Origin: Chromobacterium sp. ATCC 53434
GTDB taxonomy: Bacteria; Pseudomonadota; Gammaproteobacteria; Burkholderiales; Chromobacteriaceae
Assembly (NCBI RefSeq): GCF_002848345.1
Contig: NZ_CP025429.1
Span: 4,092,001-4,156,000 of the forward strand
Direction of reading: 5' to 3'
DNA: 64,000 nt
The notes below the pieces were generated by a model. The model made no database searches and had not been told where the DNA came from. It saw only the letters and a program-made list of their open reading frames with translations. This document shows, piece by piece, positions 1-11,356 of the stretch; positions within the stretch are counted from its first letter, which is position 1, and the number at the start of each line of letters is the position of its first letter. Both the position numbers and the translations under genes were made by a program.

Positions 1-301
1 TCAACGAGCCAAGCTTTACATCGGTAATGATAGCGCCCTACTTTACCTTGCGGCAGCCCTGAAGACCCGCTCCATTGGTCTATATGGCCCAACCGCCGTC
101 AGCTCTTTTTTGCCATTGGGAAATAAGCAGTTTTATATCCATTCCCAAACCTCCTGCTCCCCATGTTATAATTCTCTGGATGGCGTAAAATCCAAAATGT
201 ATACCTGCGCCGACAATGTCTGCATGAAGAGCATTTCTCCATCACAGGTCTTGAAAAAAGTTCAGTCGATACTGGAGATAGAGAACCAGGTTTGTAAATG
301 A
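1..301 (+). CDS. Glycosyltransferase family 9 (heptosyltransferase-like), C-terminal fragment
   Basis: The 3' end of a gene that begins outside the window is open from base 2 to the TGA at 299-301, about 99 residues. It contains YIGNDSALLYLAAAL followed by GLYGPT, the nucleotide-sugar-binding segment of family 9 (ADP-heptose:LPS heptosyltransferase-type) enzymes, so it probably adds a sugar to LPS core or O-antigen at the inner membrane. The tail is cysteine-rich (CSPC, CADNVC), as in many GT9 proteins. The stop overlaps the next start codon as ATGA, which suggests translational coupling. Base composition is clearly more AT-rich than most of the window. The acceptor sugar cannot be told from the fragment. 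Confidence 0.85.
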   Translation, partial: QRAKLYIGNDSALLYLAAALKTRSIGLYGPTAVSSFLPLGNKQFYIHSQTSCSPCYNSLDGVKSKMYTCADNVCMKSISPSQVLKKVQSILEIENQVCK

Positions 302-1452
302 AACTTAAAACATTGAAATTTTTCGACAAGCTATTAGCAACAATAGTAAATCGACTTCCAACTAAAACCATGCGCCACCATGCGCCCTCCCCATCGCGGA
401 TACTAATTATCAAGTTGTCCGCCATGGGTGACGCTTTGTGCATGTTTCCCGCAGCTCGCCGGCTGGCCACCGTTTTCCCAGAAGCCCATATCGATTGGTT
501 GACGACGAAGCGCAGCAATCCGGTCTATTTTTCCGCGCTACCATTTCTCAATAAAACCATCATTCTCTCGACATCGCTACGAGATATTTTCATATCCGGC
601 GTTCGCATTCTTCTGTCGTTGAGAAGATATGATCTCATTATCGATTTTGATCAGTACTACCGTGTATCAGAATTGCTGTCTTATTTCGGTAAAATCAATG
701 CAGGCTTTGATGCCCCGCTGAAGGGCTCGGCCTTCGCAATCAAGATTCCTTACGATCCCGGAATCAATGAAACCGACATGTTTCATCGCCTGATCGACCG
801 TGTGCTGGCCGAGTATTCGGCCCCATCGACAGCGTCCTCCCGCTTCGATCTGCCGGAACTGCTGACCGGCTTCCAGCCATCGGAACGGTTGCGGGCAATC
901 GCCGCCGACATCCGCTCCATCGGCTTGCCGGTGCTGGCCTTCTATCCCGGCTCAAGCCGCAACGCAGCCTTCCGCCGGCTCGATGCGGGAAAATACCTGC
1001 AAGTGATTGAAAGCCTGCGCAGCCGTTGCACCGTCGTCATTGCAGGCGGCCCGGACGAGGCCGAGCTGAAACCCGTCTTTCCCGCCTCTTCGGCGCAACT
1101 GTTCAACCTGATAGGAGAGTTGAGCTTGCTGGAATGGACTTGGCTATTTCACTCGGCCATCGACGTCTTCGTCGGCAACGACGGCGGGCTGCTGCATGTG
1201 GCTGAAAGCCAGTCCGTCCCGGTCGTCGGCATCTTCGGCCCCGCGCTGTACCGGAAATGGGGATCGGCCAATCCGAGGTCGATCGCCGTCGAAACCAGCC
1301 TGCCCTGCCGTCCCTGCCTGAAAAACTATCTCGGCATGGTTCCATCCCACTGCCAATTCGAAACCGTCAAATGCCTGGACGCGATAACAACGCAATCCAT
1401 CGTCGACGCCGTCGACGCCGTTCTCGACAAAACCGCCGTTCCACATCCGTGA
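298..1452 (+). CDS. Glycosyltransferase family 9 protein (heptosyltransferase-like)
   Basis: A 384-residue GT9 enzyme with the usual two Rossmann-like halves. The second half has FYPGSS near residue 214 and FVGNDGGLLHVA followed by VGIFGP near 292-310, the donor-binding signature of ADP-heptose:LPS heptosyltransferases. The conserved start IIKLSAMGDALCMFP lies at about residues 37-51, so there is an unusual 35-residue basic extension in front. It overlaps the preceding GT9 gene by four bases and is followed 7 bp later by an acyltransferase gene, within one LPS operon. The first 450-500 bases are AT-rich and the rest is GC-rich, so the gene may be a recombinant. The donor sugar is not known. 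Confidence 0.88.
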   Translation: MKLKTLKFFDKLLATIVNRLPTKTMRHHAPSPSRILIIKLSAMGDALCMFPAARRLATVFPEAHIDWLTTKRSNPVYFSALPFLNKTIILSTSLRDIFISGVRILLSLRRYDLIIDFDQYYRVSELLSYFGKINAGFDAPLKGSAFAIKIPYDPGINETDMFHRLIDRVLAEYSAPSTASSRFDLPELLTGFQPSERLRAIAADIRSIGLPVLAFYPGSSRNAAFRRLDAGKYLQVIESLRSRCTVVIAGGPDEAELKPVFPASSAQLFNLIGELSLLEWTWLFHSAIDVFVGNDGGLLHVAESQSVPVVGIFGPALYRKWGSANPRSIAVETSLPCRPCLKNYLGMVPSHCQFETVKCLDAITTQSIVDAVDAVLDKTAVPHP

Positions 1453-1459
1453 CCACATC

Positions 1460-2044
1460 ATGCGATTCCTGGCCCAACTGAACGCATTCCTTTTCCGGCG
1501 AGCCGGGCCCAGGCTCCGCGGACTGCTGTCCGGGCCGCTCCGTCAGGTCGCCTTTCATCGGCTGGGCCGCCACAACAAGATCTATGGCGGCGAAGCCATC
1601 TATGCCGGCCAACGGGTATGCATCGGCGACTTCTGCTGGATCGAGGCGGTCGTCCGCTACGGCGCGCAGTCGTTCCAGCCCGCCATCGTGCTGCGCGACG
1701 GCGTGATGATATCGGACATGACCCATATCAGCGCCGTCTCGCGAATCGAGATAGGCCGGAATTGCCTGCTGGGCAGCAAGATCTATATCGGCGATCACTC
1801 CCACGGCACGGCGAGGCTGACGGCCGACAGTTGCCGGACGCCTCCCGGCCGGCGGCCGCTGGACGATATCGCCGAGATCGCGATAGGCGATGACTGCTGG
1901 ATCGGCGACGGGGCCGTCATCCTGGCCGGCAGCCGCATCGCGGCCGGCTCCATCGTCGCCGCCAACGCCGTCGTCAAACTTCAGACCGACAAGCCGGCCC
2001 TGATCGCCGGCAACCCGGCCAAGGTTGTTCGTTACTTCGAGTGA
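1460..2044 (+). CDS. Left-handed beta-helix (hexapeptide-repeat) acyltransferase
   Basis: The 194-residue protein has repeated I-G-x4-I hexapeptide turns from about residue 50 to the end and a C-terminal AGNPAKVVRYF, as in the WbbJ/NodL/maltose acetyltransferase family. These trimeric enzymes move an acetyl group from acetyl-CoA to a sugar hydroxyl or amine. The likely catalytic histidine is in DHSHG at about 112-116. Placed between glycosyltransferase genes in an O-antigen operon, it most likely O- or N-acetylates an O-antigen sugar in the cytoplasm. The ATG start lies 7 bp after the upstream stop. The exact substrate is not predictable. Confidence 0.85.
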   Translation: MRFLAQLNAFLFRRAGPRLRGLLSGPLRQVAFHRLGRHNKIYGGEAIYAGQRVCIGDFCWIEAVVRYGAQSFQPAIVLRDGVMISDMTHISAVSRIEIGRNCLLGSKIYIGDHSHGTARLTADSCRTPPGRRPLDDIAEIAIGDDCWIGDGAVILAGSRIAAGSIVAANAVVKLQTDKPALIAGNPAKVVRYFE

Positions 2045-2050
2045 GCCGAC

Positions 2051-3091
2051 ATGACCACCATTACCGTAGCGGTACCATCGTTTTCCCGCCCGAATGAGTT
2101 GCGGGAACTGATCGAGTCGGTGCTGGGCGCCGACGAACTGCCCGACGAGCTGTTGATCTGCGAAGACCGCTCGCCGCTGCGCGACGAGATCGCCGCCGTG
2201 GTCGACAGCTACCGCGAGGCCTTCGCCGCCACCGCCTGCCGGCTGAGTTATGTCGAGAACGAGCAGAACCTCGGCTACGACGGCAACATCCGCAATCTGT
2301 TTCAGCAGGCGTCCAGCGACTACGTGCTGATCCTGGGCGACGACGACGTCATCTACGCCAACGCCATCGCCGAATCCCGGCGCTTCATCGACGCCCACCC
2401 CGGCATCGCCTTCATTTCCCGCACCTACAGCCGCTTTTCCGCATCGCCGCGGGACATCATCAACACGACTTGGCTGCGCGGCGAAGACTGCGTGGTGGAC
2501 CCGTCGAACTCGACGCCCAATCTGGTGTTCCGGCTGTGCGGCTTCGTCGGCGGGCTGATCGTCAAGCGCGACTGGGCCAATGACAAGGCGACCACGCGCT
2601 ACGACGGCTCGCTGTACTACCAGTTCTATCTGGCCTGCCTCGCCTACTACGAAACCGGGATAGGCTATATCTTCGCCTCCATCGTCGGCGGCAGGGCCGG
2701 CAACCCGCCGCTGTTCGGCTCCGCCGAGCACGAGAAAGACGTCCACATCCCGGGCTCCTACCGTCCCAAGGGGCGCGCCAAGATGTGGGCCGGCCTGCTC
2801 CGCATCGCCGCCGACGTCGACGCGCTGGGCCACGCGGGCCTGTACCACAGCATGCGCAATGAAATCGCCGGCCGGCAATCGTTCCATATCTTCGAAATGA
2901 TGCCGGTCCAGGGCCGCAAGGCGACGCTGGAGCTGTTCTGCGAACTGCGCAGGCTGCGGCTGACCCACAAGCTCCTGCCCTGGCTGCTGACCACCTTCAT
3001 CTGCGTTTTCGGCAGCTATGCCGGGCTGGGCTTCGCGCTGTTCCGCAAACTTCAGTTTTCGATAGAAGGCGGCATCGGCGTCAAGATGTGA
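2051..3091 (+). CDS. Glycosyltransferase family 2
   Basis: A 346-residue GT-A fold enzyme. It opens with ITVAVPSFSRPNELRELI, the family 2 nucleotide-binding strand, and has LILGDDDV near residues 93-100 as the metal-binding DXD equivalent. A hydrophobic segment near 315-335 (LLTTFICVFGSYAGLGFALF) could anchor it to the inner membrane. The general form resembles O-antigen rhamnosyl/abequosyl-type transferases. GAGTGAG precedes the ATG, and the start is 6 bp after the acyltransferase stop, so it belongs to the same operon. Donor and linkage are unknown. Confidence 0.88.
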   Translation: MTTITVAVPSFSRPNELRELIESVLGADELPDELLICEDRSPLRDEIAAVVDSYREAFAATACRLSYVENEQNLGYDGNIRNLFQQASSDYVLILGDDDVIYANAIAESRRFIDAHPGIAFISRTYSRFSASPRDIINTTWLRGEDCVVDPSNSTPNLVFRLCGFVGGLIVKRDWANDKATTRYDGSLYYQFYLACLAYYETGIGYIFASIVGGRAGNPPLFGSAEHEKDVHIPGSYRPKGRAKMWAGLLRIAADVDALGHAGLYHSMRNEIAGRQSFHIFEMMPVQGRKATLELFCELRRLRLTHKLLPWLLTTFICVFGSYAGLGFALFRKLQFSIEGGIGVKM

Positions 3092-3134
3092 CCGCAGGCG
3101 ACCAGCCAGGCAAACCGACACAAGGCGCGACGGC

Positions 3135-4229
3135 ATGAGAAAACTGACGCTGTTCTACTTTTACTTCATCTGCCTCTACTGGTATCCGGCCACGCTGCTG
3201 CAATGGGGGTCCTACGGCAGCGTGGAGGAGGCGATTCCTGCCTGGTTCAAGCTGCTGCGCGCGGTGCTGGTGCTGGTGCTCGCCGCCCAGCTCGCCTCGT
3301 CTCCCAACATCAGCCGCAAACTGGTGATGCCGCTGGCCTTCTTCTGCTACTGCGTGCTGCTGTCGCCGCAACTGCCGGCCGTCATCGCGCTGGGCACCTT
3401 CGTGCTGTCGATCGCCATCAGCTACAAGATCCGCATCGACAGCATAGACTGGAACCGGCACATCCGGCTGATCAGCTGGATCAGCTATTTCGCCTGCGCG
3501 CTGGAGATCGCCGGCGTCGTCGTCTCGCCGCACTCCTACGGCGGCGAACTGCGGGTCGTCGCCACTTTCGGCGGCCCCAACAACGCCGGCATCATCCTGT
3601 CCGGCTTCGCGCTGCACCATTACCTTCGCTTCCGCGACGGCAGAAAACTGTCCGACCTGCTGCACTTCATCGCGTGCACGCTGGTGTCCTTGCAGACCGC
3701 GTCGCTGAGCGCCACGATGGCGTTCGCGCTATGCCTGGTCGCGCTCAATCCCATCCTCGCCGTGCTGCTGCCGGTCCTGTTGCTGGTCACCGCCTCCGTC
3801 AACGACTTTCTGACACTGAAAATCGAACATCTGATGGACACCGTCAACGGCGGCAATTCGATAGGCTCGTTCAACGACCGGATGGACAATATCAACAGCA
3901 TCATCGGCAACTTCAACGCCTCGCCGCTGAAAGCGCTGTTCGGCAGCCGGCTGGGCTCGGAAAGCGATTATCTGGGCACGCTGGGCCAATACGGTCTGGT
4001 CGGCGTGGCGCTGCTGCTGCTGTCGCTGCTGCCGCTGCGCCTGAACGTATTCCTGGCGCTGGGCCTGCTGCAGGGCATTTTCACGCCCTTCCTGTTCTCC
4101 TTCCCCAGCTTCGCCATCCTGTTTCTGTTATCGCGGATTCACCTGCAGCAGAAACAAAGCGCGCTCGCCGAATCCGCCCCGGCAGCCCGGCAGCAGGCGG
4201 GGACCCCGCCGCCGCTTGCCGAACCATGA
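3135..4229 (+). CDS. O-antigen polymerase-like (Wzy/Wzx-class) membrane protein
   Basis: A 364-residue hydrophobic protein with roughly ten predicted membrane segments and a long loop around residues 235-275 that faces the periplasm in Wzy proteins. After the loop comes GSESDYLGTLGQYGLVGVALL, a pattern common in Wzy-type O-antigen polymerases, which join O-units at the periplasmic face of the inner membrane. Wzy proteins share little sequence, so the call rests on topology, that motif and the operon context of glycosyltransferases and sugar-modifying enzymes. The start has AAGGCG seven bases upstream. The last 25 residues are alanine/proline-rich and cytoplasmic. Confidence 0.7.
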   Translation: MRKLTLFYFYFICLYWYPATLLQWGSYGSVEEAIPAWFKLLRAVLVLVLAAQLASSPNISRKLVMPLAFFCYCVLLSPQLPAVIALGTFVLSIAISYKIRIDSIDWNRHIRLISWISYFACALEIAGVVVSPHSYGGELRVVATFGGPNNAGIILSGFALHHYLRFRDGRKLSDLLHFIACTLVSLQTASLSATMAFALCLVALNPILAVLLPVLLLVTASVNDFLTLKIEHLMDTVNGGNSIGSFNDRMDNINSIIGNFNASPLKALFGSRLGSESDYLGTLGQYGLVGVALLLLSLLPLRLNVFLALGLLQGIFTPFLFSFPSFAILFLLSRIHLQQKQSALAESAPAARQQAGTPPPLAEP

Positions 4230-4304
4230 AGCCGCATACGATTGCAACACCGCCACAAAGCCATATCGCCAACTGAATCGATGAACCACCACAGGATCAT
4301 GATC

Positions 4305-5084
4305 ATGAAAAACCAGTTCAAGATAGCCTTGTTCGCCAATCACTATCCCGGCTTGCAGATCGCACGCTACCTGGCGGCCAATCACGCGACGGACACGGTG
4401 GCCGCGCTCTACCTCTCCGGCGAGCAGGCCGACAACGACCGCGCGATCGCGGAAGCCATGAACATAGCCAGCGACCGGGTCTTCGTCGGCCGAGGGATCA
4501 TAAAAGACGCCGAGCACATCCAGTGGTTCCGAGCCCAGGATTTCGACGCCATCATCTGCGTCTACTGGCCCTGGCTGCTGGACAAGGAAGCCTTCACCGC
4601 CGCGCCGATCACCGTCAACTTCCATCCGGCGCTACTGCCTATCAACCGCGGCTGGTTCCCGCATGTGCACAGCCTGATCGACGGCAGCAAGACCGGCGTC
4701 ACGCTGCACAAGATCGAGGACGGCGCCGACACCGGCTCGATCTGGGCACAGAAAGAGGTGCCGATCGCGCCGACCGATACCGCCAAGGACATCTACGACC
4801 GGCTGCAGCAGGAAATCATCGCGCTGTTCCAGCAGAAATGGGACGACATCAAGCACGGCCGCATCGCGCCGGCCGTTCAGAACGAGGCCGGGGCGGTCTA
4901 CCACGGCAAGAAGGAGATCGAGGGACTGGACCGGATCGACCTGGACCGCGACTACAGCGCGCGCGAATTGATCAACCGCATGCGCGCCCGGACCTTCGGC
5001 AATCGCGGCTTCGCCTATTACGAGGAGAATGGCGAGAAGATCTACGTGAAGATCTCGCTGTCGCGCAGCAACAAATTCGACTGA
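4305..5084 (+). CDS. Sugar N-formyltransferase (formyl_trans_N family)
   Basis: A 259-residue enzyme of the methionyl-tRNA/GAR formyltransferase fold. The catalytic triad is visible as Asn105 and His107 in VNFHPALLP and Asp142 in DGADTGSIW. It is too short for Fmt and lacks its tRNA-binding C-terminal domain. As the last gene of an O-antigen operon it most likely moves formyl from N10-formyl-tetrahydrofolate to an amino sugar, as in dTDP-4-amino-dideoxyhexose formyltransferases. Four in-frame ATGs (4242, 4281, 4299, 4305) are possible; 4305 was chosen because the conserved fold starts at KIALFANHYPG and AGGA lies 8 bases upstream. No amino-sugar synthesis genes are in view. Confidence 0.82.
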   Translation: MKNQFKIALFANHYPGLQIARYLAANHATDTVAALYLSGEQADNDRAIAEAMNIASDRVFVGRGIIKDAEHIQWFRAQDFDAIICVYWPWLLDKEAFTAAPITVNFHPALLPINRGWFPHVHSLIDGSKTGVTLHKIEDGADTGSIWAQKEVPIAPTDTAKDIYDRLQQEIIALFQQKWDDIKHGRIAPAVQNEAGAVYHGKKEIEGLDRIDLDRDYSARELINRMRARTFGNRGFAYYEENGEKIYVKISLSRSNKFD

Positions 5085-5104
5085 GCCGTTCCGCCGTCCA
5101 ATGC

Positions 5105-5138
5105 AAAAGCCCCTGTCTGCTGAGCGACAGGGGCTTTT
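5105..5138. terminator. Bidirectional rho-independent terminator (O-antigen operon / gltD)
   Basis: A 13-bp perfect stem, AAAAGCCCCTGTC with GACAGGGGCTTTT, around an 8-base loop lies between the convergent formyltransferase and gltD genes. The stem is flanked by A and T runs, so it can end transcription from both sides. Confidence 0.85.
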
Positions 5139-5150
5139 GAACGATGGCGC

Positions 5151-6626
<1,476 letters not shown>

Positions 6627-9600
6627 TCAGTCTTTCAGCAGGCTTTCCAGCTTGGCGGCCTTGGGCTTCACCAGCCAGAAGTAGTCGACGTAATCGTCGA
6701 AGTTCTGCAGCATCGCGCGGCCGGTTTCCGAACCGGTCAGCTCCACGTGCTTGGCGATCTTTTCCAGCAGGAAGGCGCGGTACATGCCCATCGCCTCGCC
6801 GTTGATCAGATGGATGTCGATCAGCTCGTTGTTGTAGCGGTAGGCGAATTTCTCGTTCGGGTCGTAGACGAAGGCGAAGCCGCCGGTCATCCCGGCGCCG
6901 AAGTTGTAGCCGGTCTCGCCCAACACCACGACGGTGCCGCCGGTCATGTATTCGCAGCAGTGGTCGCCGGCGCCCTCTATCACCGCCATGGCGCCGGAGT
7001 TGCGCACGCCGAAGCGCTCGCCGGCGATGCCGGCGGCGAACAGCTGGCCGCCGGTGGCGCCGTACAGACAGGTGTTGCCGATGATGATGGACTCGCCGGC
7101 CTTGTAGCCGGCATCCTTCGGCGGATAGATGGTGACGCGGCCGCCGGCCATGCCCTTGCCGACGTAATCGTTGGCGTCGCCTTCCAGCTCCAGATGCAGG
7201 CCGGGCGCGTTCCACACGCCGAAGCTCTGGCCGGCGCTGCCGGAGAACTTCACCTTCAGGCAGCCGAACGGCAGGCCGGCCGCGCCATGGACGCGGGCGA
7301 TCTCGCCGGACAGCCGGGCGCCTATCGAGCGGTGGGTGTTTTCTATCGGATATTCCAGCTCCAGCATCTGCCGGTTGTGTATCGCCGGCAGCGCGTCGCG
7401 CTGGATCCGCTCGGCCAGCTCGCCCTTGTCGAACGAGGGATTGCTGTCCTCGACGCAGAAGCGCGGCTCGCTGTCCGGCACCGTGCCCAGCGACAGCAGC
7501 GGCGCCAGGTCCAGCCGGCCCTGGCGCTCGGTCTCGCCGTCCAGCGCCTCCAGCAGGTCCATGCGGCCGATCAGCTCCTCCATCGAACGCACGCCCAGCT
7601 TGGCCATCCACTCGCGGGTCTCGCGGGCGATGAACAGGAAATAGTTGACCACCATCTCCGGCAGGCCGGTGAAGTACTTGGAACGCAGCTTGATCTCCTG
7701 CGTCGCGACGCCGGTGGCGCAATTGTTCAAGTGGCAGATGCGCAGATACTTGCAGCCCAGCGCCACCATCGGCCCGGTGCCGAAGCCGAAGCTCTCGGCG
7801 CCGAGTATCGCGGCCTTGACCACGTCGAGGCCGGTCTTCAGGCCGCCGTCGGCCTGCACCCGCACCCGGCCGCGCAGGCCGTTTGCGCGCAGCACCTGCT
7901 GCGCCTCGGACAGGCCCAGCTCCCACGGCGAGCCGGCGTATTTGACCGAGGTCAGCGGCGAGGCGCCGGTGCCGCCGTCGTAGCCGGAAATGGTGATCAG
8001 GTCGGCATAGGCCTTGGCCACGCCGGCGGCGACGGTGCCTACGCCGGGCTCGGCCACCAGCTTGACCGACACCAGCGCGGTCGGATTGACCTGCTTCAGG
8101 TCGAAGATCAGCTGCGCCAGGTCCTCGATCGAATAGATGTCGTGGTGCGGCGGCGGCGAGATCAGGCTGACGCCCTCCTTCGCGTGGCGCAGCCGCGCGA
8201 TCAGACCGGACACCTTGTCGCCGGGCAGCTGGCCGCCCTCGCCCGGCTTGGCGCCCTGCGCCACCTTGATCTGCAGCACCTCGGCGTTGACCAGATAGTG
8301 CGGCGTGACGCCGAAACGGCCGGACGCCACCTGCTTGATCTTGGACATCTTCTCGGTGCCGTAGCGCGCCGGGTCCTCGCCCCCCTCGCCGGAGTTGGAG
8401 CGGCCGCCCAGGCGGTTCATCGCGATCGCCAGCGCCTCGTGCGCCTCCGGCGACAGGGCGCCCAGCGACATGCCGGCCGAATCGAAGCGCTTGACGATGG
8501 CCTCCACCGGCTCCACCTCGTCCAGCGCGACCGGCTCGCCGGCCGGCTTCAGCCGCATCAGGTCGCGCAGCATCGCCACCGGACGGGTATTCACCGTTTC
8601 CGCGTATCGCAGGTATACGTCGTAGTCGCCGTTCTGCACCGCCTTCTGCAGCAATTGCACCACGTCCGGGTTGTAGGCGTGGTATTCCTCGCCGTGCACA
8701 TACTTCAGCAGGCCGCCCTGGTTCAGGCCCCGCATCGGATTGAACGCCAGCTTGGCCAGTTTTTTCTGATCGGCCTCGAAATCGGCGAAATTGGCCCCGG
8801 ACACGCGCGACACCGTGCCCTTCAGGCACAGTTCGACCACCTCCTCGTGGATGCCGACCGCCTCGAACAGCTGCGCGCCGCGGTAGGAGGCGATGGTCGA
8901 GATGCCCATCTTGGACAATACCTTCAGCAGGCCCTTGTTGATGCCCTTGCGATAATGCTGCAGCGCCTCGTTCGGCTTCAGCTTCACCTCGCCGTTGTTC
9001 ACCAGCTCCAGAATGGCCTGGTAGGCCAGATAGGGATAGACCGCGGTGGCGCCGTAGCCGATCACGCAGGCCATCTGGTGCGCGTCGCGCACGGCGGCCG
9101 TCTCGACGACGATATTGGTCTTGCAGCGCAGGCCGGCGTCGATCAGCGCGTGGTGCACGGCGCCGGTGGCGAACAGCGCGTGTATCGGCAGCCGCTCGCC
9201 GGTGGCGTGGCGGTCGGACAGCACCACCACCACCGTGCCCTCCTCCACCGCCTCCACCACATGCCGGCTCAAGCCGTCGATCGCCTCGCGCAGCGAGCAC
9301 TCCTTCGGGTCGTAGCACAGATCGAAATTGGTGGCCTTCAGATAAGGCTCCGGCCGGGTGGTGACGCGGACGAACTTCTCGTGGCTCAGCACCGGGCTGC
9401 GCACCTCCAGCCGCTTCGCGTGCTCGGCGCTCTCCTCGAACATATTGCGTTCCGGGCCGAACACGGTGTTCAACGACATCACCACCGCCTCGCGTATCGG
9501 GTCGATCGGCGGGTTGGTCACCTGGGCGAACTGCTGGCGCAAGTAGTCGAACGGCGACCTGACCTTCTGACTCAACACCGCCATCGGCGTGTCGTCGCCC

Positions 9601-11075
9601 ATCGATCCGACCGCCTCCTGGCCGTCTTCGGCCAAGACGCGCAGGATCTGGTCGCGCTCCTCGCGACTGAAGTTGAACAGCTTTTGCAGCCGGCTCAGCT
9701 CGTCGCCGGACAACGGTTCGACGCCGGCGTCGTCCTCTATCGACAGTTCCAGATACTTGGCGCTGTCCTTGATCCACTGCCGGTACGGCTTGGCGCTCTT
9801 CAGCATCGCGTCGATGTATTCCGGCAACAGCAGCTCGCCGCTGGCGAGATCGGCGGCGAACAGCTGGCCCGGCTTGACCCGGCCCTTCTTCACCACGTCC
9901 TGGGCGCGGTAGTCCCAGACGCCCACCTCCGACGCTATCGTCAGGATATTGTCGCGGGTCAGCACCCAGCGCGCCGGACGCAGGCCGTTGCGGTCCAGCA
10001 TGCAGGCGGCGTAGCGGCCGTCGGTCAGCACGATGCCGGCCGGACCGTCCCACGGCTCCATATGCATGGAATTGAATTCGTAGAAAGCGCGCAGGTCCTT
10101 GTCGGTGGAGTCGACGTTCTGCCAGGCCGGCGGCACCAGGAGGCGCAGCGCGCGGAACAGCGGAATGCCGCCCATCAGCAGCCCTTCCAGCATATTGTCC
10201 AGGCTCATCGAATCGGAGCCGTCGATCTGCACGATGGGGCGGACCGCGTCCATGTCGAGATGCGGCGAGGCCATGATGCGCTCGCGCGCGCGCGCCCAGT
10301 TGCGGTTGCCCTGCACCGTGTTGATCTCGCCGTTGTGGGCGAGGAAACGGAACGGTTGCGCCAGCTTCCACTGCGGCCAGGTATTGGTCGAGAAGCGCTG
10401 GTGGAACACCGCCAGACTGGATTCGAACCGCGGATCGGCCAGGTCCAGGAAGAAGCGCGGCAGATTGTCCGGCGTCATCAGGCCTTTGTAGGAAATGGTG
10501 TGCGGCGACAACGTGGGCAGGTAGAAACAGGAATCGTCGTCGCGGTTGGCCTTCTCCGCCTGGCGGCGGCCCATGTACAGCCGGCGCTGGAAGGCCAGCT
10601 CGTCCATGCCGAACGGGCAGTTCACGAAGACCTGGGAAATGGCCGGCAACGACGCCAGCGCGGTCTCGCCGCAGGCCGAGCGGTCGACCGGCACCGTGCG
10701 GAAACCGGCCACTTCCAGTTGCTGCGCCTCGAGCTGCTCGCGCAGCCGCGCGAGGCTGCGCTCGCCTGTCGCCCGATCCGGGTGGTGGAACACCAGCCCG
10801 GCGGCGTACACTGACTTCAACGCGATGCCGGCCTCCAGCGCCACCTCGCGCAGAAAGCCATCCGGTTTCTTGAACAGCAGCCCGCAACCGTCGCCCGACT
10901 TGCCGTCCGCCGCCACCGCGCCTCTATGGGTCAGCTTGGCCAGCGACGAAATGGCGGTGGCCACCAGCCAGTGACTGGGCTTGTCGTCCAGTTGGGTGAT
11001 CAGGCCGAAGCCGCAGCTGTCTTGTTCGAACTCCGGTTTATACAATGTGCCCTGCAGTCGGCTCTGTCTGTCCAT
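6627..11075 (-). CDS. gltB: Glutamate synthase (NADPH) large subunit
   Basis: The 1482-residue alpha subunit converts glutamine plus 2-oxoglutarate to two glutamates. Its N-terminal class II amidotransferase domain would be exposed by cleavage before the Cys in [10 protein letters not shown]. The central and FMN-binding synthase domains follow, with the [3Fe-4S] motif [14 protein letters not shown] around 7720-7750, then the C-terminal GXGXG beta-helix ([32 protein letters not shown]). Two ATGs are available; the one at 11075 was chosen over 11087 because an AGAGAA element precedes it. Length is normal. GltD is immediately downstream. Confidence 0.97.
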   Translation of the reverse strand: MDRQSRLQGTLYKPEFEQDSCGFGLITQLDDKPSHWLVATAISSLAKLTHRGAVAADGKSGDGCGLLFKKPDGFLREVALEAGIALKSVYAAGLVFHHPDRATGERSLARLREQLEAQQLEVAGFRTVPVDRSACGETALASLPAISQVFVNCPFGMDELAFQRRLYMGRRQAEKANRDDDSCFYLPTLSPHTISYKGLMTPDNLPRFFLDLADPRFESSLAVFHQRFSTNTWPQWKLAQPFRFLAHNGEINTVQGNRNWARARERIMASPHLDMDAVRPIVQIDGSDSMSLDNMLEGLLMGGIPLFRALRLLVPPAWQNVDSTDKDLRAFYEFNSMHMEPWDGPAGIVLTDGRYAACMLDRNGLRPARWVLTRDNILTIASEVGVWDYRAQDVVKKGRVKPGQLFAADLASGELLLPEYIDAMLKSAKPYRQWIKDSAKYLELSIEDDAGVEPLSGDELSRLQKLFNFSREERDQILRVLAEDGQEAVGSMGDDTPMAVLSQKVRSPFDYLRQQFAQVTNPPIDPIREAVVMSLNTVFGPERNMFEESAEHAKRLEVRSPVLSHEKFVRVTTRPEPYLKATNFDLCYDPKECSLREAIDGLSRHVVEAVEEGTVVVVLSDRHATGERLPIHALFATGAVHHALIDAGLRCKTNIVVETAAVRDAHQMACVIGYGATAVYPYLAYQAILELVNNGEVKLKPNEALQHYRKGINKGLLKVLSKMGISTIASYRGAQLFEAVGIHEEVVELCLKGTVSRVSGANFADFEADQKKLAKLAFNPMRGLNQGGLLKYVHGEEYHAYNPDVVQLLQKAVQNGDYDVYLRYAETVNTRPVAMLRDLMRLKPAGEPVALDEVEPVEAIVKRFDSAGMSLGALSPEAHEALAIAMNRLGGRSNSGEGGEDPARYGTEKMSKIKQVASGRFGVTPHYLVNAEVLQIKVAQGAKPGEGGQLPGDKVSGLIARLRHAKEGVSLISPPPHHDIYSIEDLAQLIFDLKQVNPTALVSVKLVAEPGVGTVAAGVAKAYADLITISGYDGGTGASPLTSVKYAGSPWELGLSEAQQVLRANGLRGRVRVQADGGLKTGLDVVKAAILGAESFGFGTGPMVALGCKYLRICHLNNCATGVATQEIKLRSKYFTGLPEMVVNYFLFIARETREWMAKLGVRSMEELIGRMDLLEALDGETERQGRLDLAPLLSLGTVPDSEPRFCVEDSNPSFDKGELAERIQRDALPAIHNRQMLELEYPIENTHRSIGARLSGEIARVHGAAGLPFGCLKVKFSGSAGQSFGVWNAPGLHLELEGDANDYVGKGMAGGRVTIYPPKDAGYKAGESIIIGNTCLYGATGGQLFAAGIAGERFGVRNSGAMAVIEGAGDHCCEYMTGGTVVVLGETGYNFGAGMTGGFAFVYDPNEKFAYRYNNELIDIHLINGEAMGMYRAFLLEKIAKHVELTGSETGRAMLQNFDDYVDYFWLVKPKAAKLESLLKD

Positions 11076-11111
11076 TTCTCTGCCCATTTATACTTTGTAG
11101 TGATGGCTTTG

Positions 11112-11141
11112 ATTCTAAGGGCAAGATCGCGACAGCCGCAA
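11112..11141 (-). promoter_or_regulatory. Candidate sigma-70 promoter for gltBD
   Basis: On the minus strand TTGCGG (11136-11141) is followed after 18 bases by TAGAAT (11112-11117). This would start transcription about 30 bases before the gltB ATG. The match is moderate. Confidence 0.4.
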
Positions 11142-11159
11142 GACGCGCCGCTGCGGTGC

Positions 11160-11356
11160 AACAATTGTTCAAACTCAACCACTTAAAATTCAATTTATTG
11201 ATTATTAATGTAATTTCCCTACTCGGAATTGACGTATTTATTGATTTTTTGAGACTTTTATTTTCAAAAAAGCGACAGAATCACCCGCACAGAAACTGAT
11301 ACAAAGCAGCATTTTTCTCAATATTTTGTATTTTGTAAGACAAAATCCAAATAACC
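11160..11356. promoter_or_regulatory. AT-rich divergent intergenic region with a 17-bp palindrome
   Basis: About 200 bp between gltB and the phospholipase gene is strikingly AT-rich against the high-GC background. Just before the phospholipase start it holds the inverted repeat ATTTTGT-AAG-ACAAAAT (11330-11346). It must carry promoters for one or both divergent genes, but no clear -35/-10 pair could be assigned for the plus strand. AT-rich DNA of this kind often binds H-NS-like proteins; that is an inference only. Confidence 0.4.
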
